DNA from: Actinomycetota bacterium
GTDB taxonomy: Bacteria; Actinomycetota; Actinomycetes; Nanopelagicales; Nanopelagicaceae
Length of the DNA: 64,000 nucleotides
Assembly: GCA_016870365.1 (NCBI GenBank)
Contig: VGBW01000003.1
Span: 62,001-126,000, forward strand
Reading direction: 5' to 3'
Each line of letters begins with the position of its first letter. Positions within the stretch are counted from its first letter, which is position 1. Made by a program: the position numbers and the translations under genes. The notes beneath the pieces were generated by a model. The model was not told the DNA's origin and ran no database searches. It saw nothing but the letters and a program-made list of their open reading frames with translations. Of this stretch, positions 11,211 through 20,025 are shown in pieces.

Positions 11211-11815
11211 TTGATTCACGTGAAACTCGGGCTAGACGGTATTTCCCTGAGAAGGCCGAAAAAGCCTTAGCTTTCGAAAGACTCCTAGCAACTACCGCTA
11301 TGGAACGGGGGCTGATCGGCCCAGGCGAAGGGGAGAAGATCTGGCAGCGCCATATTGAAAACTGCCTCCCGGTCACCACCCTGCTACCAATGAGCAAGAG
11401 TAAAGTGGCAGATGTAGGTTCTGGCGCTGGCCTTCCTGGAATCGTTGTGGCCCTGGCTCGTCCCGAGCTAAGAATGAGCTTAATTGAACCCCTTCAGAGG
11501 CGAGTGGATTTCTTATATGAGGCGATTGAGGAGCTAGAACTGGAAAATGTCGAGGTAATTAGGGCAAGGGCCGAATCGGTAAAAGGCAGCTATAACTACG
11601 TTCTAGCAAGAGCGGTTGCCCCCCTTCCTCGCCTGATTGAGAGCACATGGCATCTCATAGCCCCCGGGGGGTCACTTCTTGCCCTAAAAGGGGAGTCGGT
11701 AGCCCGGGAGATGCTCGCTTCCGAGCTTAAGAGATTCAAATCCCACCGGCTTCATGAGATAAATCTTGATGACTTGCCGACCGGGCGCATCATTGAGGCG
11801 GTGAGGGCTGGTTAA
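11207..11815 (+). CDS. rsmG: 16S rRNA (guanine-N7) methyltransferase RsmG, non-canonical start
   Basis: Methylates G527 of 16S rRNA using S-adenosylmethionine. The SAM-binding motif VADVGSGAGLPGIVVALA is present and the family core GLIGPGEGEKIWQRHIENC precedes it. The first ATG in frame is at 11300, but the frame is open and family-like upstream (ARRYFPEKAEKALAFERLLA), so translation should begin earlier. No ATG, GTG or TTG is available in frame there; the options are CTG at 11207 or ATT at 11210, overlapping the khpB TGA. The coordinates given use the CTG. A parS site lies at the start of the coding region. Confidence 0.85.
   Translation: MIDSRETRARRYFPEKAEKALAFERLLATTAMERGLIGPGEGEKIWQRHIENCLPVTTLLPMSKSKVADVGSGAGLPGIVVALARPELRMSLIEPLQRRVDFLYEAIEELELENVEVIRARAESVKGSYNYVLARAVAPLPRLIESTWHLIAPGGSLLALKGESVAREMLASELKRFKSHRLHEINLDDLPTGRIIEAVRAG
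11212..11227 (+). promoter_or_regulatory. parS centromere-like site in rsmG
   Basis: TGATTCACGTGAAACT matches the bacterial parS consensus TGTTTCACGTGAAACA at 14 of 16 positions, with the central palindrome TTCACGTGAA intact. It lies in the first codons of rsmG, 618 bases upstream of a second copy in parA. ParB is expected to load here and spread. Confidence 0.9.
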
Positions 11816-11824
11816 CTAGGTGGC

Positions 11825-12727
11825 GTGAGTGATTCACGTGAAACAATGGCCCCAAGGCAGGTGATCGGAACCAAGCGCTTCCGAGAGCCTATGGCTAAAC
11901 CCATAGCCACTCGGGTCCTTACTGTTACCAACCAGAAAGGCGGGGTCGGTAAGACCACCTCAGCGGTCAATGTAGCGGCAGCTCTGGCTATGGGGGGGCT
12001 AAAGACCCTAGTCATCGACCTAGATCCACAAGGAAATGCCAGTACGGCATTTGGGATTTCACGCGATGAAGTAGATGGGATGTATGAAGTGATTATCAAG
12101 GATTTACCTATGCGCTCTGCAGCCCTAAAAATCCCAGGCTATCCAAACCTTGAAGTAATTCCTGCCACACAGTCGCTAGCAAATGCCGAAGTTGAGTTAG
12201 TGCCAATGGTTGCAAGAGAGATGAGACTAAGGAAATCTCTAAACAACTATCTATCCGATGCTGCCGATAAAGGCCAGAGATTTGATTATGTAATTATTGA
12301 TTGCCCACCAAGTTTGGGTCTATTGACAATCAATGCACTGGTTGCAGGCCAAGAATTATTGATACCAATTCAATGTGAATACTATTCTCTAGAGGGCCTA
12401 ACACTTCTACTTCACACCGTTTCATTGATTCAAGAGCATCTAAATCCCAACATCAAACTAACCACAATCTTATTGACGATGTTTGATGGCAGAACCAGGT
12501 TAGCTAATGATGTGGCAGCAGAGGTGAGAAAACATTACAGCGCTGAGTTAATAGACATTCCCATTCCTAGAGCTGTTCGTATTTCAGAAGCTCCCTCTTA
12601 TGGTCAAACGGTGATGACCTACGATCCAGCCTCAATAGGTGCTGAAGCATATGGACTTGTTGCCAGAGAGATTGCAAGACGAGGTGCTCCCTCATTCAAT
12701 TTAGACAGCAAGAAAAGTGTTGGTTAA
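11825..12727 (+). CDS. parA: Chromosome partitioning ATPase ParA (Soj)
   Basis: A 300-residue Walker-type ATPase that moves ParB-bound origins. The deviant Walker A KGGVGKTT is at 38-45. The Walker B region is FDYVIIDCPPSLG, and DLDPQGNASTAFG is typical of the family. The start is a GTG at 11825; the next in-frame ATG is seven codons later, and the codons between them are part of a parS site. It lies nine bases after rsmG and shares one base with parB (TAATG). Confidence 0.97.
   Translation: MSDSRETMAPRQVIGTKRFREPMAKPIATRVLTVTNQKGGVGKTTSAVNVAAALAMGGLKTLVIDLDPQGNASTAFGISRDEVDGMYEVIIKDLPMRSAALKIPGYPNLEVIPATQSLANAEVELVPMVAREMRLRKSLNNYLSDAADKGQRFDYVIIDCPPSLGLLTINALVAGQELLIPIQCEYYSLEGLTLLLHTVSLIQEHLNPNIKLTTILLTMFDGRTRLANDVAAEVRKHYSAELIDIPIPRAVRISEAPSYGQTVMTYDPASIGAEAYGLVAREIARRGAPSFNLDSKKSVG
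11830..11845 (+). promoter_or_regulatory. parS centromere-like site in parA
   Basis: TGATTCACGTGAAACA matches the parS consensus at 15 of 16 positions. It covers codons 2-7 of parA (SDSRET). The same codons, read in the same frame, appear in the rsmG copy (DSRET). Confidence 0.93.
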
Positions 12728-13593
12728 TGAGTAAAAAAAGAAGAGGCCTCGGAAGAAATCTTGATTCACTCATCCCAACTCCAATCAATCGTATTGGGAG
12801 TAACGAAGTTATCGGACAACGAAGTGAGATCCCACTGGCTTGGATCAAACCAAATCCCAGACAGCCAAGAACTGTCTTTGACAACGCTTCCCTTGGGGAA
12901 CTCGCTGCATCGATTAAAGAGATTGGCATCCTTCAACCACCGGTTGTACGGGAGATTAGCGAAAATCAATATGAATTGATAGTGGGAGAGCGGCGTTATC
13001 GAGCAGCTAAGCTTGCAGGTTTAGTGGACATTCCGGTGATTGTCCGTCAAACAAGCGATAACGAGTTATTGCGTGAAGCCCTAGTAGAGAACATTCATCG
13101 CAGTAACCTTAATTCACTAGAGGAAGCCGCTGCCTACAACCAGATGTTGAGTGACTTTGGTTTTACTCATGATGAACTAGCAGAGCGGCTCGGGAAATCG
13201 CGTCCGGTAATTACCAACACCTTAAGGTTGTTGAACCTGCCACCGTCAGTACAAAGAAGATTAGCAGCGGGAACTATAAGCGCAGGACATGCCAGGGCGC
13301 TTCTTGGTCTTAACTCATCGGAGGAAATGGAGCGATTGGCAAACAAGATTGTTAGCGAGGGTTTGAGCGTCAGGGCAATTGAGGAGCTAATCTCTCTAAG
13401 CAACCCGGAGCAGAAGAAGTCGAAGAAGAGTAGATCCAAAACAAGTGATGGAAAGTATGCTGAACTAATTGAGAGGCTGGAAAGCGCTCTAGATACCAGA
13501 GTTAGGATTGCTGTGGGTAAGGATGGCGGCAAGATTCTGATCGAGTATGCAGACGGTCAGGACTTACAGAGAATTGTTGGGGTTATCAGCTAG
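12727..13593 (+). CDS. parB: Chromosome partitioning protein ParB (Spo0J)
   Basis: A 288-residue parS-binding CTPase clamp. The N-terminal ParB/Srx domain includes IKPNPRQPRTVFD and the CTP-binding motifs GERRYRAA and ENIHRSNLNSLEEA. A central helix-turn-helix (ELAERLGKSRPVITNTLRLL) and the following TISAGHARALLGL helices contact DNA. The C terminus is the dimerisation domain. Two parS sites lie within 1.5 kb upstream. It overlaps the convergent aminotransferase gene by four bases. Confidence 0.97.
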   Translation: MSKKRRGLGRNLDSLIPTPINRIGSNEVIGQRSEIPLAWIKPNPRQPRTVFDNASLGELAASIKEIGILQPPVVREISENQYELIVGERRYRAAKLAGLVDIPVIVRQTSDNELLREALVENIHRSNLNSLEEAAAYNQMLSDFGFTHDELAERLGKSRPVITNTLRLLNLPPSVQRRLAAGTISAGHARALLGLNSSEEMERLANKIVSEGLSVRAIEELISLSNPEQKKSKKSRSKTSDGKYAELIERLESALDTRVRIAVGKDGGKILIEYADGQDLQRIVGVIS

Positions 13594-14855
13594 CCTGTTA
13601 TTCCACGGCTTGACATCTCTTGTTCCACTACTTTACTTAGAGCCATGACCCCTTGGGTAATTCGCTCAGGGGTTGGGTAGCAGTAAGAAAGACGCAGCGA
13701 CCAACTACCAAATCCATCAGCATAGAAGGCGGTCCCTGGGACATAGGCAACTTTGGCAGCGATAGCCCTTGGCACCATAGCTTTGGTATCTATCTCAGGT
13801 GGCAGGGTGACCCAGATATAGAAACCACCTTCCGGTCTTGTCCAAGTAGCAGCTCTAGGAAAGTGGGCATCTAGTGCTGAAAGCATGGCATCTCGCCTAA
13901 CTTTATAAAGGCTGCAAAAAGAGGCGATCTGCTCGCGCCAAGGTTGGTTGGCTAGATAGCCGGCAATCGCCATTTGAGAGAAGTTTGATGGGCAGAGAAT
14001 CGAAGACTCTGATGCGATAACCAGTTTTTCTTTCAAAGATTGGGGAACTAGCGTCCAACCAATCCTAAACCCAGGGACTATCGTCTTTGAAAAAGTGCCA
14101 AGATAGATCACATTTTCTGAATCTTCAGCCCGCATGGCATTTGGCGAGGGACGATTAAAACCCAAAAGACCGTAGGGGTTATCTTCAACAATGAAAACCT
14201 TTTCAGATCGGCAGATATCAAGTATCTCAGCTCTGCGATCTGCAGGCAGTAATACTCCAGCGGGGTTCTGATAATTAGGAATTAGATATAGGAACTTAAT
14301 CTTTCTGCCCTGATAGCGCAGGGACTTAATCGCTTGGCGCAGGGCATCTGGGATTAGTCCATTTTGATCCATCTCCACATGAACCACACCCGCCTCATAT
14401 TGCGCAAAGGTGCCAAGAGCCCCCACATATGAGGGTGCTTCAACTAAGACCACGTCACCTGGATCAATGAAGATTCTTGAGATTAGATCCAAGGCTTGCT
14501 GCGATCCGGTAGTAATTAACACATCATTGAGGTTGGCTTTAATCCCCTCAAGTGCCATCACATCACAGATCTGCTCGCGAAGAAGTGGGTGTCCCTGCCC
14601 ACTGCCATATTGGAGAGCTTCTTGGCCATGTTCTCTAACTAACCTTTCAACAATTCCGGCCATCATCTCCATTGGGATAGCACTTAGGTTTGGCATTCCT
14701 CCAGCCAGTGAAACAATTTCAGGGCGTGAGGCCACAGCAAATAAAGCTCTGATTTCGCTAGGCTTCATATGCGCGGCCCGATGGGCATAACGCTCTTGCA
14801 GGTTCTCCGGTTCGTGCGTTTGGTAACGCTCTAGATCATCAGAGGAGGAATTCAT
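13590..14855 (-). CDS. PLP-dependent aminotransferase class I/II (2-aminoadipate/MocR-type fold)
   Basis: 421 residues with an AAT_I fold. The PLP Schiff-base lysine is K257 in LGTFSKTIVPGFRIGW. NYQNPAG (about 194-200) and VEDNPYG (223-229) are the cofactor-binding asparagine and aspartate motifs. The closest remembered families are 2-aminoadipate transaminases and the catalytic half of MocR regulators; there is no N-terminal HTH domain, so it is an enzyme and not a regulator. The substrate cannot be told from sequence. It is the last gene of the minus-strand nudix-to-aminotransferase run. Confidence 0.88.
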   Translation of the reverse strand: MNSSSDDLERYQTHEPENLQERYAHRAAHMKPSEIRALFAVASRPEIVSLAGGMPNLSAIPMEMMAGIVERLVREHGQEALQYGSGQGHPLLREQICDVMALEGIKANLNDVLITTGSQQALDLISRIFIDPGDVVLVEAPSYVGALGTFAQYEAGVVHVEMDQNGLIPDALRQAIKSLRYQGRKIKFLYLIPNYQNPAGVLLPADRRAEILDICRSEKVFIVEDNPYGLLGFNRPSPNAMRAEDSENVIYLGTFSKTIVPGFRIGWTLVPQSLKEKLVIASESSILCPSNFSQMAIAGYLANQPWREQIASFCSLYKVRRDAMLSALDAHFPRAATWTRPEGGFYIWVTLPPEIDTKAMVPRAIAAKVAYVPGTAFYADGFGSWSLRLSYCYPTPERITQGVMALSKVVEQEMSSRGITG

Positions 14856-14896
14856 TGGCGAAGTCTGCCATAACCATCAGCTTACTTGGCGCGGAT

Positions 14897-15985
14897 TTAC
14901 TCTCTTATTATGGCCTTACGTAGATCTTCTAGACGCAAGGTCCCAGTTTTTGCATCTTTCTCGGCAGATAGATACATTCTTTGGATAGCAACCACCAAAC
15001 CTTCGGCGATAACATCTCGAAAATTTGGGTCTGCTAACCGCGCAGAATCCTTTGGACTTGAAATATAGCCAATCTCTAGCAACACCGCGGGAGCCTTTGT
15101 TAAGCGGAGCAGATCCCATGTCTTAGCATGAGTTCTATTGTTCAATAAATCAGTTCTTGCGATCAATTCACGCTGCACAATAGTTGCGAATTTCTCTCCA
15201 ACGATTGAATGAATTCCATGGGCCTCACTGCCATAGAAATAGGTCGCAAGGCCGTTTGCCGCATCGTTGGTATGGCGATCAACGCTAAGTGAGATCAAAA
15301 GATCAGCTGCAGTGTTGTTTGCAAAAGATATCCTCTCATTCTCAGTTGGTGATGTGCGCGAGCCTCTTGTTAGGAATACAGAGACCCCAAGGGCAATAAG
15401 TCTTCCTTCAATCCTATGGGCTAGATCAAAGGTCAATTCTGCAATGTCAGCTCTTGAGCTGGGGTCTAAAACAACCACTTTATCGGCAAGGGCTGGGCCA
15501 CGCTTTTCCCTACTTAATTGATCACGAAGGATAGTCGGCGCTCCACCGGTAACTGTGCGCGACAGGCGCATAAGCGCAATCACCGTTGCGGCCCCACAGA
15601 TTCCATCAATCTTTACACCAACTGATTTTTGGAATTCTTTAACTGCAACTTCACTCTGGCTTCCATATATTCCGTCAACTCTGCCTGGATTAAATCCCAT
15701 CTCAACTAAACGGCTCTGCAGAGCTGCCACATCATCGCCACGCATGAGAGGGGAGGATAATCTAAGTGAGCGGTCACCGAGCTTCCAGCGCGCCTCGTTA
15801 ATAGCAAGCCATGTAGTTTCATCAATGAGACCAGTAACGGTTAAGCCACGCTCTTGTTGAAAAGCGCGAACCGCCTGGCCCACTTCATCAGAGAAGGAAT
15901 CAGTGGCTTTGGCGATGAAACCAAGGCGATGGAGGGTGTTTGTAACATCAGTTACAACATCACCGTGATCGCCGGGCTTAATCAT
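14897..15985 (-). CDS. cwlM: CwlM-like protein: two peptidoglycan-binding domains plus a degenerate amidase_3 domain
   Basis: 362 residues, with no signal peptide. Two PG_binding_1 domains lie at about 8-62 and 80-140. Residues 168-345 align with N-acetylmuramoyl-L-alanine amidases, but the zinc site is lost: the DPGHGG motif is LDPSS (173-177) and the S-[IL]-H motif is SLSVD (232-236). Only the glutamate in LEIGYISS (E304) remains. M. tuberculosis CwlM, at the same place next to trxA/trxB, is a cytoplasmic activator of MurA and not a hydrolase. The same role is inferred here. Confidence 0.8.
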   Translation of the reverse strand: MIKPGDHGDVVTDVTNTLHRLGFIAKATDSFSDEVGQAVRAFQQERGLTVTGLIDETTWLAINEARWKLGDRSLRLSSPLMRGDDVAALQSRLVEMGFNPGRVDGIYGSQSEVAVKEFQKSVGVKIDGICGAATVIALMRLSRTVTGGAPTILRDQLSREKRGPALADKVVVLDPSSRADIAELTFDLAHRIEGRLIALGVSVFLTRGSRTSPTENERISFANNTAADLLISLSVDRHTNDAANGLATYFYGSEAHGIHSIVGEKFATIVQRELIARTDLLNNRTHAKTWDLLRLTKAPAVLLEIGYISSPKDSARLADPNFRDVIAEGLVVAIQRMYLSAEKDAKTGTLRLEDLRKAIIRE

Positions 15986-15991
15986 CGCTCT

Positions 15992-16315
15992 TTAGTTGAT
16001 GTACTGGGAGAGCTCTTTGAGAATCATTGGCTTGGGACGAGCTCCAACAATGCTCTTAACAACTTGGCCGCCAACAAATACGTTCATTGTTGGGATGGAG
16101 TTGATGCCATATTTCATAGCAATTGACCCCTCTTCATCAGTGTTGAGCTTAACAATCTTGATTTTGCCACCGTATTCATTGGAGATTTCCTCAAGGATTG
16201 GTCCAACCGCTCTACATGGCCCACACCACTCAGCCCAGAAATCAACTAATACTGGGGTTGTACTCTTTAGGACCATTGCATCAAAATTTTCTGCAGTTAC
16301 CTTCTCTGTTGCCAT
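15992..16315 (-). CDS. trxA: Thioredoxin
   Basis: A 107-residue cytoplasmic dithiol reductant. The active site WCGPC has cysteines at 31 and 34, and the cis-proline loop is GINSIPTMNVF. Length and fold are normal. It sits 72 bases downstream of trxB and six bases upstream of the cwlM-like gene, all on the minus strand, as in mycobacteria. Confidence 0.97.
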   Translation of the reverse strand: MATEKVTAENFDAMVLKSTTPVLVDFWAEWCGPCRAVGPILEEISNEYGGKIKIVKLNTDEEGSIAMKYGINSIPTMNVFVGGQVVKSIVGARPKPMILKELSQYIN

Positions 16316-16387
16316 CTTCTCTAGCCTCTCTCTATATGGCGGTGATTTGAGAACTTTATCGCTTTATCAAAAGTATTTCGTTTCTCG

Positions 16388-17329
16388 CTAATGCCCCACC
16401 AGGAATCGTTCAGCATCTAAAGCAGCCTGACAGCCAGAGCCCGCCGCAGTTACCGCTTGGCGATAGGTGAAATCAACTAGATCGCCTGAGGCGAAGACCC
16501 CGGATAAGTTGGTTCTAGTAGATCCAGACTCAACCAAAACATAGCCCTCTTGATTTGTCTTTACCTGGCCAAGCACTAACTCGCTTCTTGGAAGATGTCC
16601 GACGGCTACGAATAATCCAGTGAAGTCTCCAACGCTTTCCTCACCTGTCACGGTATTTCTCAACTTAAGGCCAGTAACTTTGTCTTCACCTAATACATCT
16701 ATGACTTCGGTGTTGAATAAGAATTCTATTTTAGGATTTGCCTTGGCACGCTCTGCCATGATTTTGGATGCGCGAAGCTGATCTCTGCGATGAATCAAAA
16801 CTACTTTCTTAGCAAACTTAGTCAAGAAAATAGCTTCCTCCATCGCTGAATCTCCACCACCAACAACTGCAATGACTTGTTCTTTAAAGAAGAAACCATC
16901 GCAGGTGGCACACCAAGAAACACCACGGCCCGATAGGCGCTTTTCATTCTCCAGGCCAATTTCCTTATAGGCAGAACCCATGGCAAGAATCACCGCGCGA
17001 GACTTAATAACATTCCCGGAGCCATCGGTTAATACTTTTACATCTGAGCCCAATTTCATCTCTGTGATGTCATCGGTAACCAATTGAGCTCCAAAGCGAG
17101 AAGCTTGCTTTCTCATTTGATCCATAAGATCAGGCCCCATGATTCCATCCCTAAATCCAGGAAAATTTTCTACCTCTGTGGTGGTCATTAGAGCCCCACC
17201 TGCAGTTACTGATCCTTCATAGAGGATTGGGTTCAATTGGGCACGGGCGGCATAAACCCCTGCGGTATAGCCAGCAGGGCCTGAACCTACAATTACTAAC
17301 TCATGCACTTTCTTGTAATCAACGCTCAC
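16388..17329 (-). CDS. trxB: Thioredoxin reductase (NADPH)
   Basis: A 313-residue flavoprotein that reduces thioredoxin with NADPH. The FAD-binding motif GSGPAGYTAG is at 15-24, the redox-active CATC is at 140-143, and the NADPH-binding motif is VVGGGDSAMEEA. The C-terminal FASGDLVDFTYRQAVTAAGSGC is the second FAD motif. It is nine bases downstream of murJ. Confidence 0.97.
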   Translation of the reverse strand: MSVDYKKVHELVIVGSGPAGYTAGVYAARAQLNPILYEGSVTAGGALMTTTEVENFPGFRDGIMGPDLMDQMRKQASRFGAQLVTDDITEMKLGSDVKVLTDGSGNVIKSRAVILAMGSAYKEIGLENEKRLSGRGVSWCATCDGFFFKEQVIAVVGGGDSAMEEAIFLTKFAKKVVLIHRRDQLRASKIMAERAKANPKIEFLFNTEVIDVLGEDKVTGLKLRNTVTGEESVGDFTGLFVAVGHLPRSELVLGQVKTNQEGYVLVESGSTRTNLSGVFASGDLVDFTYRQAVTAAGSGCQAALDAERFLVGH

Positions 17330-17338
17330 CTGCGCACC

Positions 17339-18928
17339 CTACCTTCGCAATAGAACTCTTAATACCGCACTTACCTCAGAGACCCTCATCACTCGCCCCA
17401 GCGCGAGAAAGAGCGCGAAGGTGCTGGAGAGAACAATAAGTAATGAGAAAAGATTCCCCTGCCAATCAAGTCTTGATGAAGCGTAGGAGATAGGGCCGCA
17501 AGAAAGCAGCGCAATAAAGGCAATCTTGCTATGAAACAGGAGCAGAGAAGCGATTTTAAGCGGCCCAGAATATCTACGCAGCAAGAAGTAAGTGCAAATG
17601 ATCCCTACCCAATAGCTGATTGCAAGAGCTGCCCCGAGCCCAACAGTGATATCAGCTACAGCTAGATTAAAGAAAGCCCAAGCACTTATGGCTAGAGCAA
17701 CTAGATTGATAACCAAATTAGAGATTACCTGATATTTAGTATTTTCAAAAGCATTTAAACCTCTAATCAAGACTAGATTGATTGAAAGCGGAACTAATCC
17801 CAAAGACATGGCAGCAAGTACTCGTCCAACGTATGCCGCGGCTTGCTCGGAGATGCCAAAGAATATTGCAGTAGCTATCTCTTCGGCAAAGAAGAAGAAA
17901 AAGAGCGCTGCAGGGATAGTCGATATGGCGGTAAGGCGAAGAGCCTTACTTATTTGGTCTCTAACTTCAGACAACTTCCTATCGAATGCTAACTTGGATA
18001 GCCCAGGAAGTAAGGCTGTGACAATAGAAATGGTGACGATCGAATGTGGCAGCAACATCACTAAGTAGGCATTGGCATATGGGGTGTAGCCCACCCCATA
18101 CGGGATGCCTGCATCTTGCGCTAAGACAGCAGCCCTGGTGGCAAGATTTACAGTGATAAGGAAACCAATTTGTGATATTAAGACAAACATAAAGGCCCAA
18201 CTAGCAAGCCTCATAGCTTTATCAAGACCAACTCCTCGCCAATCGCTACGAAAAGTCAATTTCAACCCAGACTTCCTTAAAGTGGGAAAGAGAATAAGAG
18301 CTTGCAAAACAATCCCTAGAGTGCTTCCTAACCCGAGTAGAGCCATTTGCGATCCGCTTATAGTTTCAAGTGAGATCTCATCTGTCACTGATATGAAATA
18401 GGAAAAGAGGGCAATAACCAACAAATTATTTGCTATTGGAGCCCACATCATTGGCCCAAATTGCTCTTTAGCATTGGCAACCTGGCCCAAGATTCCATAG
18501 AGGCCGTAGAAGAGAATCTGGGGCAAACAGTAAAGAGCGAAGGCTAATGTGACATCCCTAGAACGTCCTGAAAAAGTCGGCGCGTATAGAGAGATTAATA
18601 GTGGGGCCAGTAGCATCGCTGCAATCGTTATAAATAAAAGCGATGATGCAATTAGTGAAATTAGGCGACTTATATGGGCGCTGCCACCATCCTCCTGCCT
18701 AAATGATTGAACTATTAGAGGAACAAATACTGCAGAGAGAGCTCCGCCTATAAGAAGGTTATAGATGATATTTGGCGTGGTATTTGCAACATTGAAGGCA
18801 TCACCGAGGAGACCAGTGCCAAGAGCTGCAACAAGAAGAAGGTTTCTAATTAACCCAGTAGCCCTAGAGACTATGGTTCCAAGGCCCATAAGCGAGGAAG
18901 ATCTAATTAAATTGGCATCTTCACTCAT
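17339..18928 (-). CDS. murJ: Lipid II flippase MurJ (MviN family)
   Basis: A 529-residue integral membrane protein of about 14 transmembrane helices in the MOP superfamily. It flips the lipid-linked peptidoglycan precursor. The N terminus SSLMGLGTIVSRATGLIRN is the characteristic MurJ motif. The mycobacterial homologue carries an extra C-terminal pseudokinase domain that is absent here. It overlaps the upstream DUF6049-like gene by four bases. Confidence 0.93.
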   Translation of the reverse strand: MSEDANLIRSSSLMGLGTIVSRATGLIRNLLLVAALGTGLLGDAFNVANTTPNIIYNLLIGGALSAVFVPLIVQSFRQEDGGSAHISRLISLIASSLLFITIAAMLLAPLLISLYAPTFSGRSRDVTLAFALYCLPQILFYGLYGILGQVANAKEQFGPMMWAPIANNLLVIALFSYFISVTDEISLETISGSQMALLGLGSTLGIVLQALILFPTLRKSGLKLTFRSDWRGVGLDKAMRLASWAFMFVLISQIGFLITVNLATRAAVLAQDAGIPYGVGYTPYANAYLVMLLPHSIVTISIVTALLPGLSKLAFDRKLSEVRDQISKALRLTAISTIPAALFFFFFAEEIATAIFFGISEQAAAYVGRVLAAMSLGLVPLSINLVLIRGLNAFENTKYQVISNLVINLVALAISAWAFFNLAVADITVGLGAALAISYWVGIICTYFLLRRYSGPLKIASLLLFHSKIAFIALLSCGPISYASSRLDWQGNLFSLLIVLSSTFALFLALGRVMRVSEVSAVLRVLLRR

Positions 18929-20025
18929 TTACCTCTCCTGCTCTTAACTCTTCTTACACTCTGCACAATTGCCGCCAGTAAAAGAATTATCGCCATCCCA
19001 GTGGTCAGCCAGGTAGTAATGGGGGGAATAACCGCGAGTCGAAGCGGGATTCTCTTCTGAAGACCAATCGGATCCCCTTTAAGGGTAAGTAGTTGGAGGC
19101 GAAGTGCGGTATCACCGGATGCAATTACCTCAAGCGGCACCATTATTTGAATCTGTGATTGTCCATCAATGGTAATTCTTGGGACTTGTTCAGCCAGCAC
19201 ACGACTATTAGTTGTAGTGACAACTAAATCTAGCGTGACTTGTTCTGTGAAATCATTAATAACAGTGACTGGGAGATCATAATTCTTAGCAGTAATAGTG
19301 TAGTTACCAGGCGAGATGCGTAGTTTATTGTTTGCGTCTTTTATAGCTACGCTGTAACTCTTGGAAATCAGAAATGCATTTTCTTTAGATAGCGCTGGGT
19401 TTAAGGTCTTTGCAAGGCCCAACCTTAAATCTTCAACCTCCTCTGACGTGATTAGAGAATTGGTAATCTTGATTGATTTACGAAGGCTGGCGTAGGAGTT
19501 TCTAGCAATCAATACAGGCTCACCTTTAACCTCTGACTTTCCTGGCGCGGAAACCTCTCTATTTATCAGGGCCTCTAGACGAAGCTTTGAAAGAGCGTTA
19601 TATATCGAAAGCTCACCAGGGGCGGCGCGATCTAGAAATGATTGAGAAGGGGCGCCATAAGTCAGAGCAACCACTCGATTGTTTCCGATCAAAGATTTGA
19701 GTTTTTCTAGCCAAGTGTTTGCTAGTTCGAAAGGGGCAACCTCAACATCATCTCCCTCCTGATCTAAATATACATAGCCGTCTGTTAACTCAACTATCTC
19801 TTCAATTAAGCCTGGGTCAATCAACCAGGTTCGATTGCTAGAAGGCTTTATCTCCAGGGCCTTTCCTAAATCACCGCCAGGCGAAATAGAGATTGCAAGC
19901 TCATTATTAATAAAGCGTCCATCGGCGAGTTTGTTTGTTGGTGCACTCAATGTGACCAGAGTTGAGCTATGAGCAGGCGCCATTGGAAGGAAGATCATCA
20001 ATAAGGCAAGCAGGATACGCTTCAA
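18925..20025 (-). CDS. DUF6049-like secreted, membrane-anchored protein
   Basis: 366 residues. An N-terminal signal peptide (KRILLALLMIFLPMAPAHS) is followed by an extracytoplasmic region and a C-terminal membrane helix (about 340-358, TWLTTGMAIILLLAAIVQSV) with a basic RRVKSRRGK end. The order nudix - this gene - murJ matches the DUF6049 family (Rv3909 position) in Actinobacteria. It is much shorter than the 700-800 residues usual there. The beta-rich C-terminal part (ITAKNYDLPVTVINDFTEQV) resembles the domain next to the membrane anchor. Function unknown; a link to lipid II transport is only positional. Confidence 0.7.
   Translation of the reverse strand: MKRILLALLMIFLPMAPAHSSTLVTLSAPTNKLADGRFINNELAISISPGGDLGKALEIKPSSNRTWLIDPGLIEEIVELTDGYVYLDQEGDDVEVAPFELANTWLEKLKSLIGNNRVVALTYGAPSQSFLDRAAPGELSIYNALSKLRLEALINREVSAPGKSEVKGEPVLIARNSYASLRKSIKITNSLITSEEVEDLRLGLAKTLNPALSKENAFLISKSYSVAIKDANNKLRISPGNYTITAKNYDLPVTVINDFTEQVTLDLVVTTTNSRVLAEQVPRITIDGQSQIQIMVPLEVIASGDTALRLQLLTLKGDPIGLQKRIPLRLAVIPPITTWLTTGMAIILLLAAIVQSVRRVKSRRGK

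Noticed and set aside
15854-16126. A 90-codon plus-strand frame over the cwlM/trxA junction
   Set aside because: Antisense to two well-identified genes.
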